A DNA stretch of 64,000 nucleotides from Trichomonas vaginalis G3 (GCF_026262505.1 NC_067207.1:2984252-3048251); one strand, 5' to 3'. Positions 29,760 to 40,874 are shown, counted from the first letter of the stretch. Notes: a model not told the origin generated them from the letters alone. Numbers and translations: made by a program.

Positions 29760-31940
29760 TAGGGTTGTACAAACTGGCACAATTTTGCGGGCCGCCTGCC
29801 AGGAGCTGGCACACGGCCAAAATCAAAAAAGTGGCCAAAAATCGGGCCTCGTGGCGTGGAAAGGATGTCGCCCTTCGGGCTCCACCCTTTTCACGCCACT
29901 CGGCCTATGACCACAATTATATAATATGCTCATTATTATTTTTTCTTCTTTTCTCTTCTTTTTTTTCTTTTTCTCTTTTCCCTTCCTTTTTTTCTAGTTT
30001 TGGAAAGGAAAAAGTAAAAAATTTAATAATTAATTTTATTACTATGAAAATATACTTTTTAGCTTATATTGTAAGCTGTGAGAGTTTTAAGTGATGGAAG
30101 ATATAAATCAAATTTGAAATTCAACAAATCTTGTTATGATTAAGTTGAATATTGTACTCTAATTAAGAGTTTTCAGTTATGAACTCAGGTATTATATAAT
30201 AAAAGTATAACTCAAGATAATAAAGAGGTTTTTAAAATGTAGATCTGAAAATCAAACTACCATGTTTGATATGATTAAGTTGAATAATGTTATTTTATTA
30301 AATGGTTCAAATCTGTGAAATCGGCAATTACAAATTAAAGGCGTAGTTCAAAAAATTAAAGAGATTTTAAAAATTTAATATCAGAATTAAACTAAAAAAA
30401 GGATTTAGTTATTTCAGTAATTATCAGAAAAGGTTAAAAAGATAGGGTAAGTAATGAGACTTGAGTGAGATGTGAGAAATCATATGTAAATAATTAGATA
30501 TCTGATGAGTAAGGTAGTAATGAGAGTTAAGATCTGGTTAGTAAGGTAGTAATGAGAGTTAAGATCTGGTTAGTAAGGTAGTAATGAGAGTTAAGATCTG
30601 GTTAGTAAGGTAGTAATGAGAGTTAAGATCTGGTTAGTAAGGTAGTAATGAGAGTTAAGATCTGGTTAGTAAGGTAGTAATGAGAGTTAAGATCTGGTTA
30701 GTAAGGTAGTAATGAGAGTTAAGATCTGGTTAGTAAGGTAGTAATGAGAGTTAAGATCTGGTTAGTAAGGTAGTAATGAGAGTTAAGATCTGGTTAGTAA
30801 GGTAGTAATGAGAGTTAAGATCTGGTTAGTAAGGTAGTAATGAGAGTTAAGATCTGGTTAGTAAGGTAGTAATGAGAGTTAAGATCTGGTTAGTAAGGTA
30901 GTAATGAGAGTTAAGATCTGGTTAGTAAGGTAGTAATGAGAGTTAAGATCTGGTTAGTAAGGTAGTAATGAGAGTTAAGATCTGGTTAGTAAGGTAGTAA
31001 TGAGAGTTAAGATCTGGTTAGTAAGGTAGTAATGAGAGTTAAGATCTGGTTAGTAAGGTAGTAATGAGAGTTAAGATCTGGTTAGTAAGGTAGTAATGAG
31101 AGTTAAGATCTGGTTAGTAAGGTCGGAGAGTTAAGATCTGGTTAGTAAGGTCGGAGAGTTAAGATCTGGTTAGTAAGGTAGTAATGAGAGATCTGCGGGC
31201 AGTAATGATACATCTATGAGTACATAACTAAAACCTGAGTTCTATGAGCGAAATCTGAGAGCTAAAAGCCGAGAGATCTAAGGTAAGTAATGAGAGAAGA
31301 GAATTTGAAATTTTACAAAATACGTTTACTCATACAAAATAATTCGCATTCTTTTATAACGAATCTCAATGCCAATTAATACATAAAACAGATTTTAGCA
31401 ATCAATTGCAAGATTTAGAAAGATTTTATTTATAATCTCAGCCAAATTAACAAATATTTTATTGATTTCGTAAAAAATAGCAATAAAACATAAAAATATG
31501 ACATTCTATTTTTCCAAAAAAATTTCAAAAATCATTTTTTAACATGATATTTATATTTTTTAATTTTTTTTTTAAATTTTGAATTTTTTTTTGGAATTTT
31601 CAACCATGTCAAAAGTCGGGATCTACAAATGTATTCTCTTTGACATAGGATAAAAACATCCTTTCTTATAATTTCATTGTAAAATAAAATTTTCTTAAAT
31701 TTATTGAATCCAAACTCAACTTTGCAACATTTTATTATCATAAAAACTAAGAAACATCAGGTAAACTTCAATTTGGAGAGCTTAAAATCATATCTAAATT
31801 GAAAAATAAGGGGAAAAAAATTGTAAAAAAAATCTCATTAGATGGGGCAAAAAGTGACTTTTTTAATGTGTTTTTTAAAAAAATCGTGCCAGCTGGCCAA
31901 AAAAGGTGTGCCAGCAGGCGTGCCAGTTTGTACAACCCTA
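29760..31940. mobile_element. Satellite-bearing TIR element, copy A (2,181 bp)
   Basis: Ends are inverted repeats beginning TAGGGTTGTACAAACTGGCA (29760) and closing with its complement at 31940. The target-site duplication is CACCGGAG (29752-29759 and 31941-31948), 8 bp. The interior holds subterminal GC-rich blocks rich in CTGGC/GCCAG, a 32-bp satellite array and AT-rich flanks. It has no transposase; the ORF over its left end is just the terminal repeat read through. An 8-bp duplication fits hAT- or Mutator-type transposition, but the superfamily is not settled. A second copy in opposite orientation lies at 51,860-53,838. Confidence 0.9.
30509..31190. repeat. 32-bp satellite array in copy A (about 21 units)
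   Basis: Units of 32 bp built on GTAAGGTAGTAATGAGAG and TTAAGATCTGGTTA follow head to tail with almost no variation. Two units near the right end (about 31,120-31,160) have a shortened GTAAGGTCGGAGAG form, and the first unit has GATGAGTAAGG at its junction. Confidence 0.95.
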
Positions 31941-32148
31941 CACCGGAGGCGCGGGCGGTGCCGCTGGCGCCAAAAAAGTAGCGCCCATCGTGCCATGTAT
32001 ATATGAAATGTTTATTTATATCAATTTATCAAAGACACAAAATAAATTCATAAAATTTTATGATCTGTAAGGATATTTATAAATATGGTATTTGATTCTC
32101 ACAAAACTATTATACAAAATGATATTTACATAAAAAGTTTCAAAATTC
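31941..32148. other. Spacer upstream of the TOR-like gene
   Basis: Begins with the right target-site duplication and about 50 bases of GC-rich sequence, then AT-rich DNA up to the ATG. I see no clear TCAYTW initiator close to 32149. Confidence 0.5.
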
Positions 32149-35100
32149 ATGGATGATTTAATATCACAAATTCTTGTAGCATCAGTCCCGCTACGTGAGT
32201 CTGTGAGTCCTCCAGATTTTCCAGATCTCGTCAAAAGTGTCCAATCTAAAATCGTAGAACTATTCAGATACTCAAATTTAAATTTAGTTCCTCCGTTTTT
32301 AAGTTCAATTATGAAATCTATCGATGAATATGTAAAATTATCGGACAAAAGAAAAAAGTTTGCCGCAGCGATTTCTTTGACTGCTTTAATTCAATTATTT
32401 CCATTCGACGATTTTGTACCACAATATCAACCAATTATCGAAAGATTGCTCAAACCAGGCTACAAACCTTTGCTTAAAATAGGAACTCTCGTTTTAGGCC
32501 AATTTACAAAAATTCGAGGTCAGAACCGAGATTTATTTCTTAGAGAGCTTGTAGAACAAAGTGGAAAACAATTAAAACAAACGATGAATATAGATTCAAG
32601 ATACGCTTCTGCAATAATTTGGGAAGAATTATCAAAAACTGCTCCAGAACACTTATTTGCACTTGACACACAGTTTATTACAACAATTACAGAAAGTTTA
32701 ACACTTGGTGATTTAGAAATTTCAGATATTTTGATTCATACTTGTGAAAATATTTTTGATTCAAAGAGTGCACCACTAGGTGCAGAGCTTATGACTCAAA
32801 TGCCAGAATACTTACTTAAAATTATCAAAGATGGATTTGCAAATGCACAAACAATTGATCAAATTTTAGCAAATTTACGACTTCTTCTCTTTTTATTAGA
32901 AATCAAACCATATTTACCAAAAACAGTCATTGAAACGCAAATTCAGCCGCATTGTTTACAATTACTTAAACACATAAATACAAATATTGTTGAATATTCA
33001 ATTTTAGCATTAACTAAAATGAAAACCATTAATGAAATAGATGTTGATCCAAAGATTATTGAAGGAATAATCAATATGCTATTCGTTTGGGCGAGAAAAG
33101 ATGCAATGAAAACAATTGGCACTTTATCTGAAGTTTTCAAAGCATTTCCAGATAGTATTGAAGGACAAATTAGCAAAATAATCAAAAGACTTGATGATTT
33201 CATGAAATCTGTCAATCCAGCAGTTGGTCCTCCTTTTACATTCAAAATTTCTATAGCAATCATAGAGTCATTACCACCAGATATCAATATTGAACCTATT
33301 CTCGACAATATTATTACTATTCTTAACAAATCTATTGTCCCAATGCCAATTCATTTTGTTATTAAGGCTTTGAACAAGTCGCATCCACAATGGGGCCAAG
33401 AATTTTCCTTATTTAAGTACACAATGTTACAAATTATACGTCAAGAGCTGACAATTACCCAAACAAGAACAGATCGAATTATGTATTCACTTTTAGCACT
33501 AAATAAAATCAAAAACATCACATTTACAGATGCATTAGAGTTCAACTCATTGATCAGCAAGCTTAAAAAGAACAAAGATATCGAAGTCAGAGAAAATATC
33601 TCAAAAACTTGTATAAAGTTGTTCGATGACTTCCCCGAGGAAATTCCCCTCGCGACGATACGTAAACTAGTCAAATTTGCCCTTGAAGATCCATCACCAC
33701 GTGTTCGCATGCGGACATTGAAATCATTTAAGAAGAGTACATATAGGTATCTCAGCCAGCCAGACATCTTTTCTGTTCTGAGTAATTTCATTTACGATGA
33801 AGACATCGAGATAAGAAAAGAATGCTTTTATTTGATAAGAAATTTGCCAATCTTCCAAAAGTCTGTGATCAGAAATATTCTCTTATCATCAATCAAACAG
33901 ACCATCCTCAAATTTAACGTTGTAACCGCCGAAATTGAACCGGCGTGGCACGTTTTTCCAAACTTGATTTCGAGTTGTGGATCATTTTTGCCAGTTTACG
34001 CTGAAGCAATTTTTGGAAAGTTCATTTCACTTTTGAGGCAAAGATTCAAGTCCACTGAGATCAAGGAAAGGTCATTGAACTACATGAACTCAGCCATTTT
34101 GTTGACAATTGATGAATCTTTGATAAAAAGTGTCACAAAACTTCACATCATGTGTCCAAAAATTATTCCTGCAGCACCGATCATTGACATCCTTGGAACA
34201 ATATTGACATTGCCTGTTCACCCATGGACGATTGAACAATCCTTGAAATCCCTCAAAAACCTGGTTGCTTCAGGTACAATTGTTTTTGAATACAAAGATT
34301 TGTTGTCTTCTTTATTTGATTTGATTAAAACAAATCAATCGATAAAGATCGTTACAAAAGCAATGAAAGTTATTGGCGCAATCGGTATGGTTGAGCTTCC
34401 AAACATAAAACCAAAGAAACATCCATTAATTGTCAAAAACGGAATGTCAAACCGCCAAAAATTTAACAAATACTTTATTTCGAAATATTTCAAGTATTTA
34501 GTTGATTTATTCATAACTTTTAACTTGGAATCTACAAGAGAAGCAATAGCAAAGTGTATTTCATGTTTGTTCTTATATGCTCCTAATGAAATACAAAGTT
34601 TCCAGTCATTCATTGGTATTTTCATTGATTTCGTCCACAAAAATTCAAGTTCTTCAAAATTGTCACTTTTCTATCATTATTTAACGGTTATGATAGAAAG
34701 TAGTGGTCATTTAATAGCAAACTATGTTGACAAGATTTTCCAAGCCATTGAAGATAACTGGCATGACAAATTCACAAGGGAAGGATGCATTGTTTTGAGT
34801 TCATTAATCATTGCAACAGATGGCAGATGTGATTCAATTTTACAATTAGTTGTAAGTGTTTCATTTTTACTTGCAAAGACTAAAAAGAATGCCGAAGATG
34901 TTTCCAATGATATCTTCAATCTTCTAAGAGTTATTGCACAATATAACAATAACTTCCTTCTTCCAATTGTTACAGGAGTTTTGGAAATCCTTTCTGACGT
35001 GAATTATCCAAGTTATTTACATGAACAATGTTTTGACACCATTGAGTTTGTCATTAAATATTGTAACTCAGCTGTTTACATTCCGCCAATCAAGAGATGC

Positions 35101-38100
35101 TTGGTGAATGTAACACAGAGATCTCAGTTGAGATGGCATGATAGATCAAAACAATTAATTGATTTGATAAATCAAACCGATTTCTCAATTCCTACAGAGA
35201 AATTTAATTTCTCAAATCAGCCAACACAGCCTAAATTTGGTCCGTTTTCAGCAGATTATTTCATTGAGAAATTCGCTTTGCCGAGGACAAAAGAAAACAC
35301 TGTTAATTTCAGTTTGATTTCGAATTGGTTTGTTGATTTAAGAAATTATTTCATCATGGAAAGTCCAAATGTTTTGATCAGATCAATGCAGTTCCTTCCA
35401 AGCTATCCGAACTTTGCTTTCATGTTCAGTTATTTGTCTATTTATTTACAAAGTTCTGATGATGAAAAAGAAAGATTATCAAACAATTTGAAATCGATTT
35501 TAAGTTACAAAAACTTACCAAATGTTGTTTTGGAACAATTCTTGGAATTAATTGAATTTTCTCTTCTCTGCGAAATAGATTTCAAACTTGATTTGTCTGT
35601 ACTTGTAAAGAACTGTGAAGAAAGACATTTCTATTCACAAGCCTTGTTTTTGTTGGAAAGTGATTTGGCATTCAAAAGTGACAAAAACATGACATCTTCT
35701 CAAATCCAAAATTTAGTTTTGTTGAATGAGTTTTCTAACAGACATACTGAAGCAAAAGGTATCGCAAGAGTCAATAAAGAGATCATTAAACACAAAGTTT
35801 GGATGGCTTTAGGTGGATGGGAATCAGCCATTAACATTATTGAACAAAAAGTGAAAAATCCTCCAAAAGTTTCCCAATTAATAATAAAACCAAATGTTCC
35901 TGATAAATTTATTACTGAAATCGATGATGAATACTCTGACTCCAGCTCAGATAGTGGACAGATACAACTATCTAAAAACAAGAACGCAACAATGATAAAT
36001 TTATTGGAAAATTCCCAAAAAGTTACTCCGAAATTTGTTACAGAAAAAGACGATGGCGAAAACGACATGACATTTTTCGACAAAGTCATTTCGTATACAG
36101 AAACAGATAACTGGGGTGAAATCCACAAAATGAAGAAAGAATTTGAGCAAAAGAATACTTTGGAACAGTCTCTTTTAGCCAAGTATTTCTGGACATCAGA
36201 ATTATACACAGGAACAAAAGAAGAAGCTCTCAGAATTTCAAATAAAACAGGGTCTTACACCGTTTCTGATTGTATTGCAAAAATTATTTTGTACATAAAA
36301 TGTGACAAACTTGATGATGCTCAAGATTTGATACACATCAGTTGGAGATACTTAGCGAATACAGTATCAACAACAGAAAAGAACAACGAGACATTGATCA
36401 AAGAATATCTTTTCCAGAGTTTGCAATTGCATGAATTATGCGATGTAATTGATATCTTGACAAATGATGAAAAAAGTGAAGATTTCAAGACGATTTGGCC
36501 AGAACATATTCGTTATTTGAAGGACTATCCAAGATACCAAGTCCAGCTCTACAAGATAAGAAGCTTGGCACCAGGTGTCATTGATTTGGAAGACTTGGCT
36601 TTCCATATTTTCATGTGTAATATGAAAGCTGGTCATAACAACGAATCAAATAGATTGAAAGACATTTTCTTCCCGGATTTGAATTCGTCGCATTCCAAAT
36701 ACGCAAACTTATTGATGCACAATGTAGAAGATCCACAAGTCTACAAGGATTTGCTTCAAGACGCTCCAGAAAACTTGAAACCAAGAATTTACAACACAAT
36801 TGGAAAAGTTTTGTACAAAAAATCTTTGACAACAGAAAACCTCAAAGAAAGTTTGGATTTCTTGTTGAAAGGAAAGAACTCTTATCAGAGCCAAAGCGAG
36901 GTTTTAATGCTACTTGCATTCCTCGAGAAAAATGTAGAATACGCTATAAAGGCTGTTGAAGTTTTGGGAATCGCAATGAACATAAAGAAAAACAAAATTT
37001 TGTTGATAATCAACCAAATTTTGTCACTTTTAGTTCAATTTTCTGACAGCAAAACATTGTCGGAAAAAATCTCTGAAGTATTGTCAACAAAGCCAAAGAA
37101 CATCTACTTGAATTTGAACTCAACTCTCTTTGGTTTAGTTTTGCATCCATCGAAATTTGTTTCAAAAATTGCGAAACAAATTTTGAATTACATGATTTTG
37201 GAAACTCCTCAAGTTGTTGCTTTTGATCTGTTCACAAGTCTTCAAACCAACAAAGATGCAGAGATCTTTGAAGACTTGAGTGAACTATTCCAACACGAGC
37301 ATCCAATATTTTACGCACAACTTGATTTAGTTTGTCAAAAAATGACAAAAATTTCATATACAATTTACAATTTTTGGATTGACAAACTGAACGAGCTCCA
37401 CAGTCATTTGAAGCAGAAAGAGTACGATCAAACCAAATCCCTTGTTAAGAAACTGTTAACTAGTTTGAGTGGCTTCAGTTCCTGCAGATACGAAGAAATT
37501 TTCAAGTCGAATTTCAAGTACAAAGCAGCTTTGCAAGAAATCCACGACAATCCCGCAGATGAAGAAAACATTCAAATAGTCCAAGAGATTTTCCATGACA
37601 TCACATCCAGACAGGATTCAATTCGAGCTCTTCCTCTTTCGAGTCTCGATGACATTCTTGATAAAAAACAAAGTTGGTCGATTAATTTGCTCGGAAAACA
37701 CAACAAACCTGATGTTAAAATCCAGAAATTCTTCCACTCAGTTGAGCGATGGAAGAATGGTTTCAAGATCTCCATAATCGGAACAGATGGAAAGAAATAT
37801 TCCTATCACTTGCAGCGAAGAAGTATCATTTACAAGAACGAACCTTCCGAACAATTTATGGCTTTGATTGACTCATTTACAAGTTTCATAAATGTCGAAC
37901 ATCGTTCTTTGATACAAATCTCTCCAGGTGTGACTCTCCATGAGATTTTGAAGGGACACATTTCGATCTTGGACTTGTTAATTCTCTACAAGCAAAACTG
38001 CGGACAAAACCCTGAATTGGAAATCCTCAACATCACTCAAAAACTCGACAGTTTGCAAGAGAAAGAAAAGAAGATCAGAAAGATTAAACACTTGACTGAA

Positions 38101-38679
38101 GGCGACAATAAGTTCACACTCGCAAAAGCCATTTTCGTGACATCAAGAAACGCTAATTCATGGCTCAACAGAGTGTCAACATTCTCTGCTTCTACGGGAG
38201 CTTTGAGTGTTTTGAGTTATCTCTTTGGTTCTGTAAATTCTGGTCCTTCTGATATTTTGTTCGAGAAATCGACAGGAGCAACGACATTTACTGCATTCAG
38301 AGTCACAGGAGAAAGCCAGAAAGTACCATTCAGACTCACACCAATGTTTGAGTCAGCTCTTGGAACTTGCGGAGTTAATGGACCATTTAGAGTTTCAATG
38401 ATGAAATATCTAAAATCTATAAGACACAATGCAAATTCATTGTCACCAATATTACAGTTCGTATTGGGAAAGACGCCATTCGCTGATCCATGCTTATCAA
38501 AGTCTTATGTTGGTAAATATGGTGCTGAAACTCATTTGAACCAAGATATCGAATTATTAAATGAAAGAATTGTCGGAACAGGAAAGGATTTGGATACAGA
38601 AGTTGATGATTTAATTAAAGCTGCAACAGATATGAATAATATCGCAGAAATGCCATCGCAATGGATTCCTTGGTGGTGA
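32149..38679 (+). CDS. TOR-like PIKK with degenerate kinase core (pseudokinase)
   Basis: 2,176 residues, close to TOR size. Residues 1 to about 1,000 are HEAT repeats; the block LLSSLFDLIKTNQSIK with KAMKVIGAIGMVE matches the TOR HEAT segment around LLEVLLNFLKTEQ and RVLGLLGALDP. A FAT-like helical region follows. An FRB-like helical bundle (about 1740-1840, ending IFHDITSRQDSIRALPLSSLDDIL) precedes the kinase fold, which starts near KISIIGTDGKKYSYHL (1873). LSYLFGSVNSGPSDILF (about 2022-2038) replaces the active MxGYILGLGDRHPSNLML, and FTAFRVTGE replaces HIDFGDCFE, so the catalytic Asp, His and Asn and the metal-binding DFG are gone. VPFRLTPMFESALGTCGVNGPFR and a FATC-like end (NNIAEMPSQWIPWW) remain. 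A TRRAP/Tra1 relationship is the main alternative; the short length and TOR-type HEAT region argue for TOR. Confidence 0.85.
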   Translation: MDDLISQILVASVPLRESVSPPDFPDLVKSVQSKIVELFRYSNLNLVPPFLSSIMKSIDEYVKLSDKRKKFAAAISLTALIQLFPFDDFVPQYQPIIERLLKPGYKPLLKIGTLVLGQFTKIRGQNRDLFLRELVEQSGKQLKQTMNIDSRYASAIIWEELSKTAPEHLFALDTQFITTITESLTLGDLEISDILIHTCENIFDSKSAPLGAELMTQMPEYLLKIIKDGFANAQTIDQILANLRLLLFLLEIKPYLPKTVIETQIQPHCLQLLKHINTNIVEYSILALTKMKTINEIDVDPKIIEGIINMLFVWARKDAMKTIGTLSEVFKAFPDSIEGQISKIIKRLDDFMKSVNPAVGPPFTFKISIAIIESLPPDINIEPILDNIITILNKSIVPMPIHFVIKALNKSHPQWGQEFSLFKYTMLQIIRQELTITQTRTDRIMYSLLALNKIKNITFTDALEFNSLISKLKKNKDIEVRENISKTCIKLFDDFPEEIPLATIRKLVKFALEDPSPRVRMRTLKSFKKSTYRYLSQPDIFSVLSNFIYDEDIEIRKECFYLIRNLPIFQKSVIRNILLSSIKQTILKFNVVTAEIEPAWHVFPNLISSCGSFLPVYAEAIFGKFISLLRQRFKSTEIKERSLNYMNSAILLTIDESLIKSVTKLHIMCPKIIPAAPIIDILGTILTLPVHPWTIEQSLKSLKNLVASGTIVFEYKDLLSSLFDLIKTNQSIKIVTKAMKVIGAIGMVELPNIKPKKHPLIVKNGMSNRQKFNKYFISKYFKYLVDLFITFNLESTREAIAKCISCLFLYAPNEIQSFQSFIGIFIDFVHKNSSSSKLSLFYHYLTVMIESSGHLIANYVDKIFQAIEDNWHDKFTREGCIVLSSLIIATDGRCDSILQLVVSVSFLLAKTKKNAEDVSNDIFNLLRVIAQYNNNFLLPIVTGVLEILSDVNYPSYLHEQCFDTIEFVIKYCNSAVYIPPIKRCLVNVTQRSQLRWHDRSKQLIDLINQTDFSIPTEKFNFSNQPTQPKFGPFSADYFIEKFALPRTKENTVNFSLISNWFVDLRNYFIMESPNVLIRSMQFLPSYPNFAFMFSYLSIYLQSSDDEKERLSNNLKSILSYKNLPNVVLEQFLELIEFSLLCEIDFKLDLSVLVKNCEERHFYSQALFLLESDLAFKSDKNMTSSQIQNLVLLNEFSNRHTEAKGIARVNKEIIKHKVWMALGGWESAINIIEQKVKNPPKVSQLIIKPNVPDKFITEIDDEYSDSSSDSGQIQLSKNKNATMINLLENSQKVTPKFVTEKDDGENDMTFFDKVISYTETDNWGEIHKMKKEFEQKNTLEQSLLAKYFWTSELYTGTKEEALRISNKTGSYTVSDCIAKIILYIKCDKLDDAQDLIHISWRYLANTVSTTEKNNETLIKEYLFQSLQLHELCDVIDILTNDEKSEDFKTIWPEHIRYLKDYPRYQVQLYKIRSLAPGVIDLEDLAFHIFMCNMKAGHNNESNRLKDIFFPDLNSSHSKYANLLMHNVEDPQVYKDLLQDAPENLKPRIYNTIGKVLYKKSLTTENLKESLDFLLKGKNSYQSQSEVLMLLAFLEKNVEYAIKAVEVLGIAMNIKKNKILLIINQILSLLVQFSDSKTLSEKISEVLSTKPKNIYLNLNSTLFGLVLHPSKFVSKIAKQILNYMILETPQVVAFDLFTSLQTNKDAEIFEDLSELFQHEHPIFYAQLDLVCQKMTKISYTIYNFWIDKLNELHSHLKQKEYDQTKSLVKKLLTSLSGFSSCRYEEIFKSNFKYKAALQEIHDNPADEENIQIVQEIFHDITSRQDSIRALPLSSLDDILDKKQSWSINLLGKHNKPDVKIQKFFHSVERWKNGFKISIIGTDGKKYSYHLQRRSIIYKNEPSEQFMALIDSFTSFINVEHRSLIQISPGVTLHEILKGHISILDLLILYKQNCGQNPELEILNITQKLDSLQEKEKKIRKIKHLTEGDNKFTLAKAIFVTSRNANSWLNRVSTFSASTGALSVLSYLFGSVNSGPSDILFEKSTGATTFTAFRVTGESQKVPFRLTPMFESALGTCGVNGPFRVSMMKYLKSIRHNANSLSPILQFVLGKTPFADPCLSKSYVGKYGAETHLNQDIELLNERIVGTGKDLDTEVDDLIKAATDMNNIAEMPSQWIPWW

Positions 38680-38747
38680 AAAATTTTTATTTTATATTTT
38701 TTGTTTATTTATTATAAAATATAATTTGTATAATTATCCAATATTTA

Positions 38748-40017
38748 TTACCCAGATTTTCCTTACTTTTACCACTCCCCATGTAATTTCTGGGGAAAAC
38801 GATAATTCATTTTTTTTATGGATGAATAGATCGTTTTCCTAGAAAGGACCTCATATCTCTGGCTAAAAAGAGTGTCAGATCCTAAATAGGTTATTGATCT
38901 AGTGTACAAATCCAATAAAAAGCCTATTTTTTTGGCTTTTTTGGTGCTCATTTTTTCGAAGATCTACATGAATATGGGGAAACCATCGGATTTTTTTGGT
39001 TAACCCACATCTTCATGTAGTCTGGACTATCTTTCCTCGAAGGACCTCTTTACGGGTGTAAAAACTCATAAAGTTCTCAAAAGATTCATTCTCGATCTCC
39101 ATGCTGAAAGAATTTACAATAAAAAAGAGATCTACGCATCAAACTACAGCCATAAATGAACTGAACCCCTAAAGCTCAGCTCTTAGTTTATCAAAAACGT
39201 CGAAATCCTTCTCATTGCAATCAAATTTTCTCAATAACTCATAAGAAAAATCGAATTTTGATTAAGCCGATGTTATAGGTATCACAAATACTACAAACTT
39301 GAGCAATATCGAAATTGCCAGCAAAAGTTTGAAATTGCATTGCTCATATTTGTTTTGTAAACTAAAAATCTGCTTATATTATTCATTAATTTTTTATATA
39401 TTATTCATATACTTTAATAAAAACAATACTATTTCACCTTAAAAATGAATTTCATAAGTCAATATTATTTTTTTGAAAATGTATCAATTTTCGATTAAAA
39501 CAACATGAGAATAAAATTTACGCAAAATTATTTTAAAAAATGGTTTTAAAAATTTACAATTGATTAAGAATAAGATTGCAAGAAGTTTTGAAGTTTAATT
39601 TTAAGAAAAAAAATTCGGATATTATTCATGGATCTAAGTGATCTGATATTTGAGTATCGGCACTATGCATAAAACATATATTTATAGTTTTTGGATTTTT
39701 ATGATTTTAAATATATTCAAATTTGGCAATCCAATAGATTTTTAAAAAATAGGTAAATAAAAATAGATTACATATGCAGCAGATTTAGAACATGAAACAA
39801 ATCTTATAGTGACCCAAAAAAAAATTCATGATCCAAAAAAGAAAAAAATTGGCTAAACGGGAATCAAACTTTGGCATTATGAATTATTATGTCGGATGTT
39901 TCCACTACACCAGCAGTTTGAAAAATACCCTTGGTGGTTCTATTTAATAGCTACTCCCAACGATAGGCGGTGTCCCCAGCTTTAGAGAGGTGGTAAAAGT
40001 AAGGAAAATCTGGGTAA
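38748..40017. mobile_element. Mariner-like element, decayed or non-autonomous (1,270 bp)
   Basis: 28-bp perfect terminal inverted repeats (starting TTACCCAGATTTTCC at 38748, complement ending at 40017) are flanked by TA on both sides (38746-38747 and 40018-40019). TIR length, total length and the TA target fit the Tc1/mariner superfamily, to which the abundant Tvmar1 of T. vaginalis belongs. No transposase ORF is left; the longest frame (38769-38951, minus, 60 codons) is not recognisable. It begins only about 70 bases after the TOR-like stop codon. Confidence 0.7.
39850..39914 (-). tRNA. tRNA-like relic inside the mariner-like element
   Basis: On the minus strand a 65-base stretch starts GCTGGTGTAGTGG (good A-box) and later reads AGTTTGATTCC (near B-box), ending TTTAGCCA. 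Only five of seven acceptor pairs form and neither the anticodon nor T stem closes, so it cannot be a working tRNA. It may be a tRNA fossil or a tRNA-derived SINE head. Confidence 0.35.
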
Positions 40018-40019
40018 TA

Positions 40020-40338
40020 ATTATGATTAAAATTGTATTCATTTATGAGGCATTATGATAGCAGATGATTATAAGAATATACACACATCTTATCCCTACA
40101 TATGCAGATAAATATACAATGTTAACGTTTGAGTGAAAATTTACTAAGTCAAAAATGGTGCTGTTAAATATCTTTGCTGGAGAAGATAAATGATAATAAA
40201 GAAGATTTAACTATTTTTTTCATCAATGTAACACATAATGATCATCTTAAATTTATCTCTGTTAGAGTATATTTCACTCAACATAACATCAAGAATAAAG
40301 ATTCAAAGAAGAATTAAGTTACTCTAGAAATTTTAACA
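40020..40338. other. Spacer between mariner-like element and palindrome
   Basis: About 320 AT-rich bases; nothing recognised. Confidence 0.5.
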
Positions 40339-40874
40339 CATGTTAATTTGACTGTAACTGCATCTCCATCATTTAAGGCATCATTGACTATATAGAATGG
40401 ATTCTTCACTGTTTTTACAGATTTAGATAAATCTTCGTTCATAAAAACTTCGACATTAAAATCGGAATCACTGCCTAATATAAATGAATAACTGTTCAGT
40501 GTATTGCACTTTCCTGCACCAATTGTCATAAGTCCAATTCTTCCATAAAGAAATTCTTCTTTGTATCCATGAGTACATCCAGGAATAACTTCTTCTCCCC
40601 CTTCTAGAGGAGTCTTGTCTTTGTGAACAATTCTCTTTCTGGAACTAATACTATAGAATATTAGAACGTGAAATAACTAAAATAATAATAACAATTAAGT
40701 TGCAAGTATACGATTAAAAGTCGCAAAATAACGGCAAAAATCTGCGGTGTAAAAAATCAAAATGATGATATTATAACATTTTTATCATATGTTTATTAAA
40801 AAGTTTTTGAGAAACGAAAATTGAATGTTTCACAAAATTTTGAAATTTCTGAGAAAAAAAGAAAAAGAAAAATT

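Noticed and set aside
29639-30094. 151-codon ORF over the left end of copy A
   Set aside because: It reads through the terminal repeat and differs in frame from the same region of copy B; no protein-like conservation.
30509-31190. CRISPR array (32-bp regularly repeated sequence)
   Set aside because: The repeats run head to tail with no unique spacers between them, in a eukaryotic transposon; this is a satellite.
32149-38679. Calling the large PIKK a TRRAP/Tra1 orthologue
   Set aside because: TRRAP is much longer (about 3,800 residues) and the HEAT region here matches TOR. Some C-terminal text (SILDLLILYKQNC, PFRLTP) is TRRAP-like, so this is kept only as an alternative.
38769-38951. Mariner transposase remnant (60 codons)
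   Set aside because: No DDD/DDE or helix-turn-helix motif could be seen; the mariner call rests on TIR, TA and length only.
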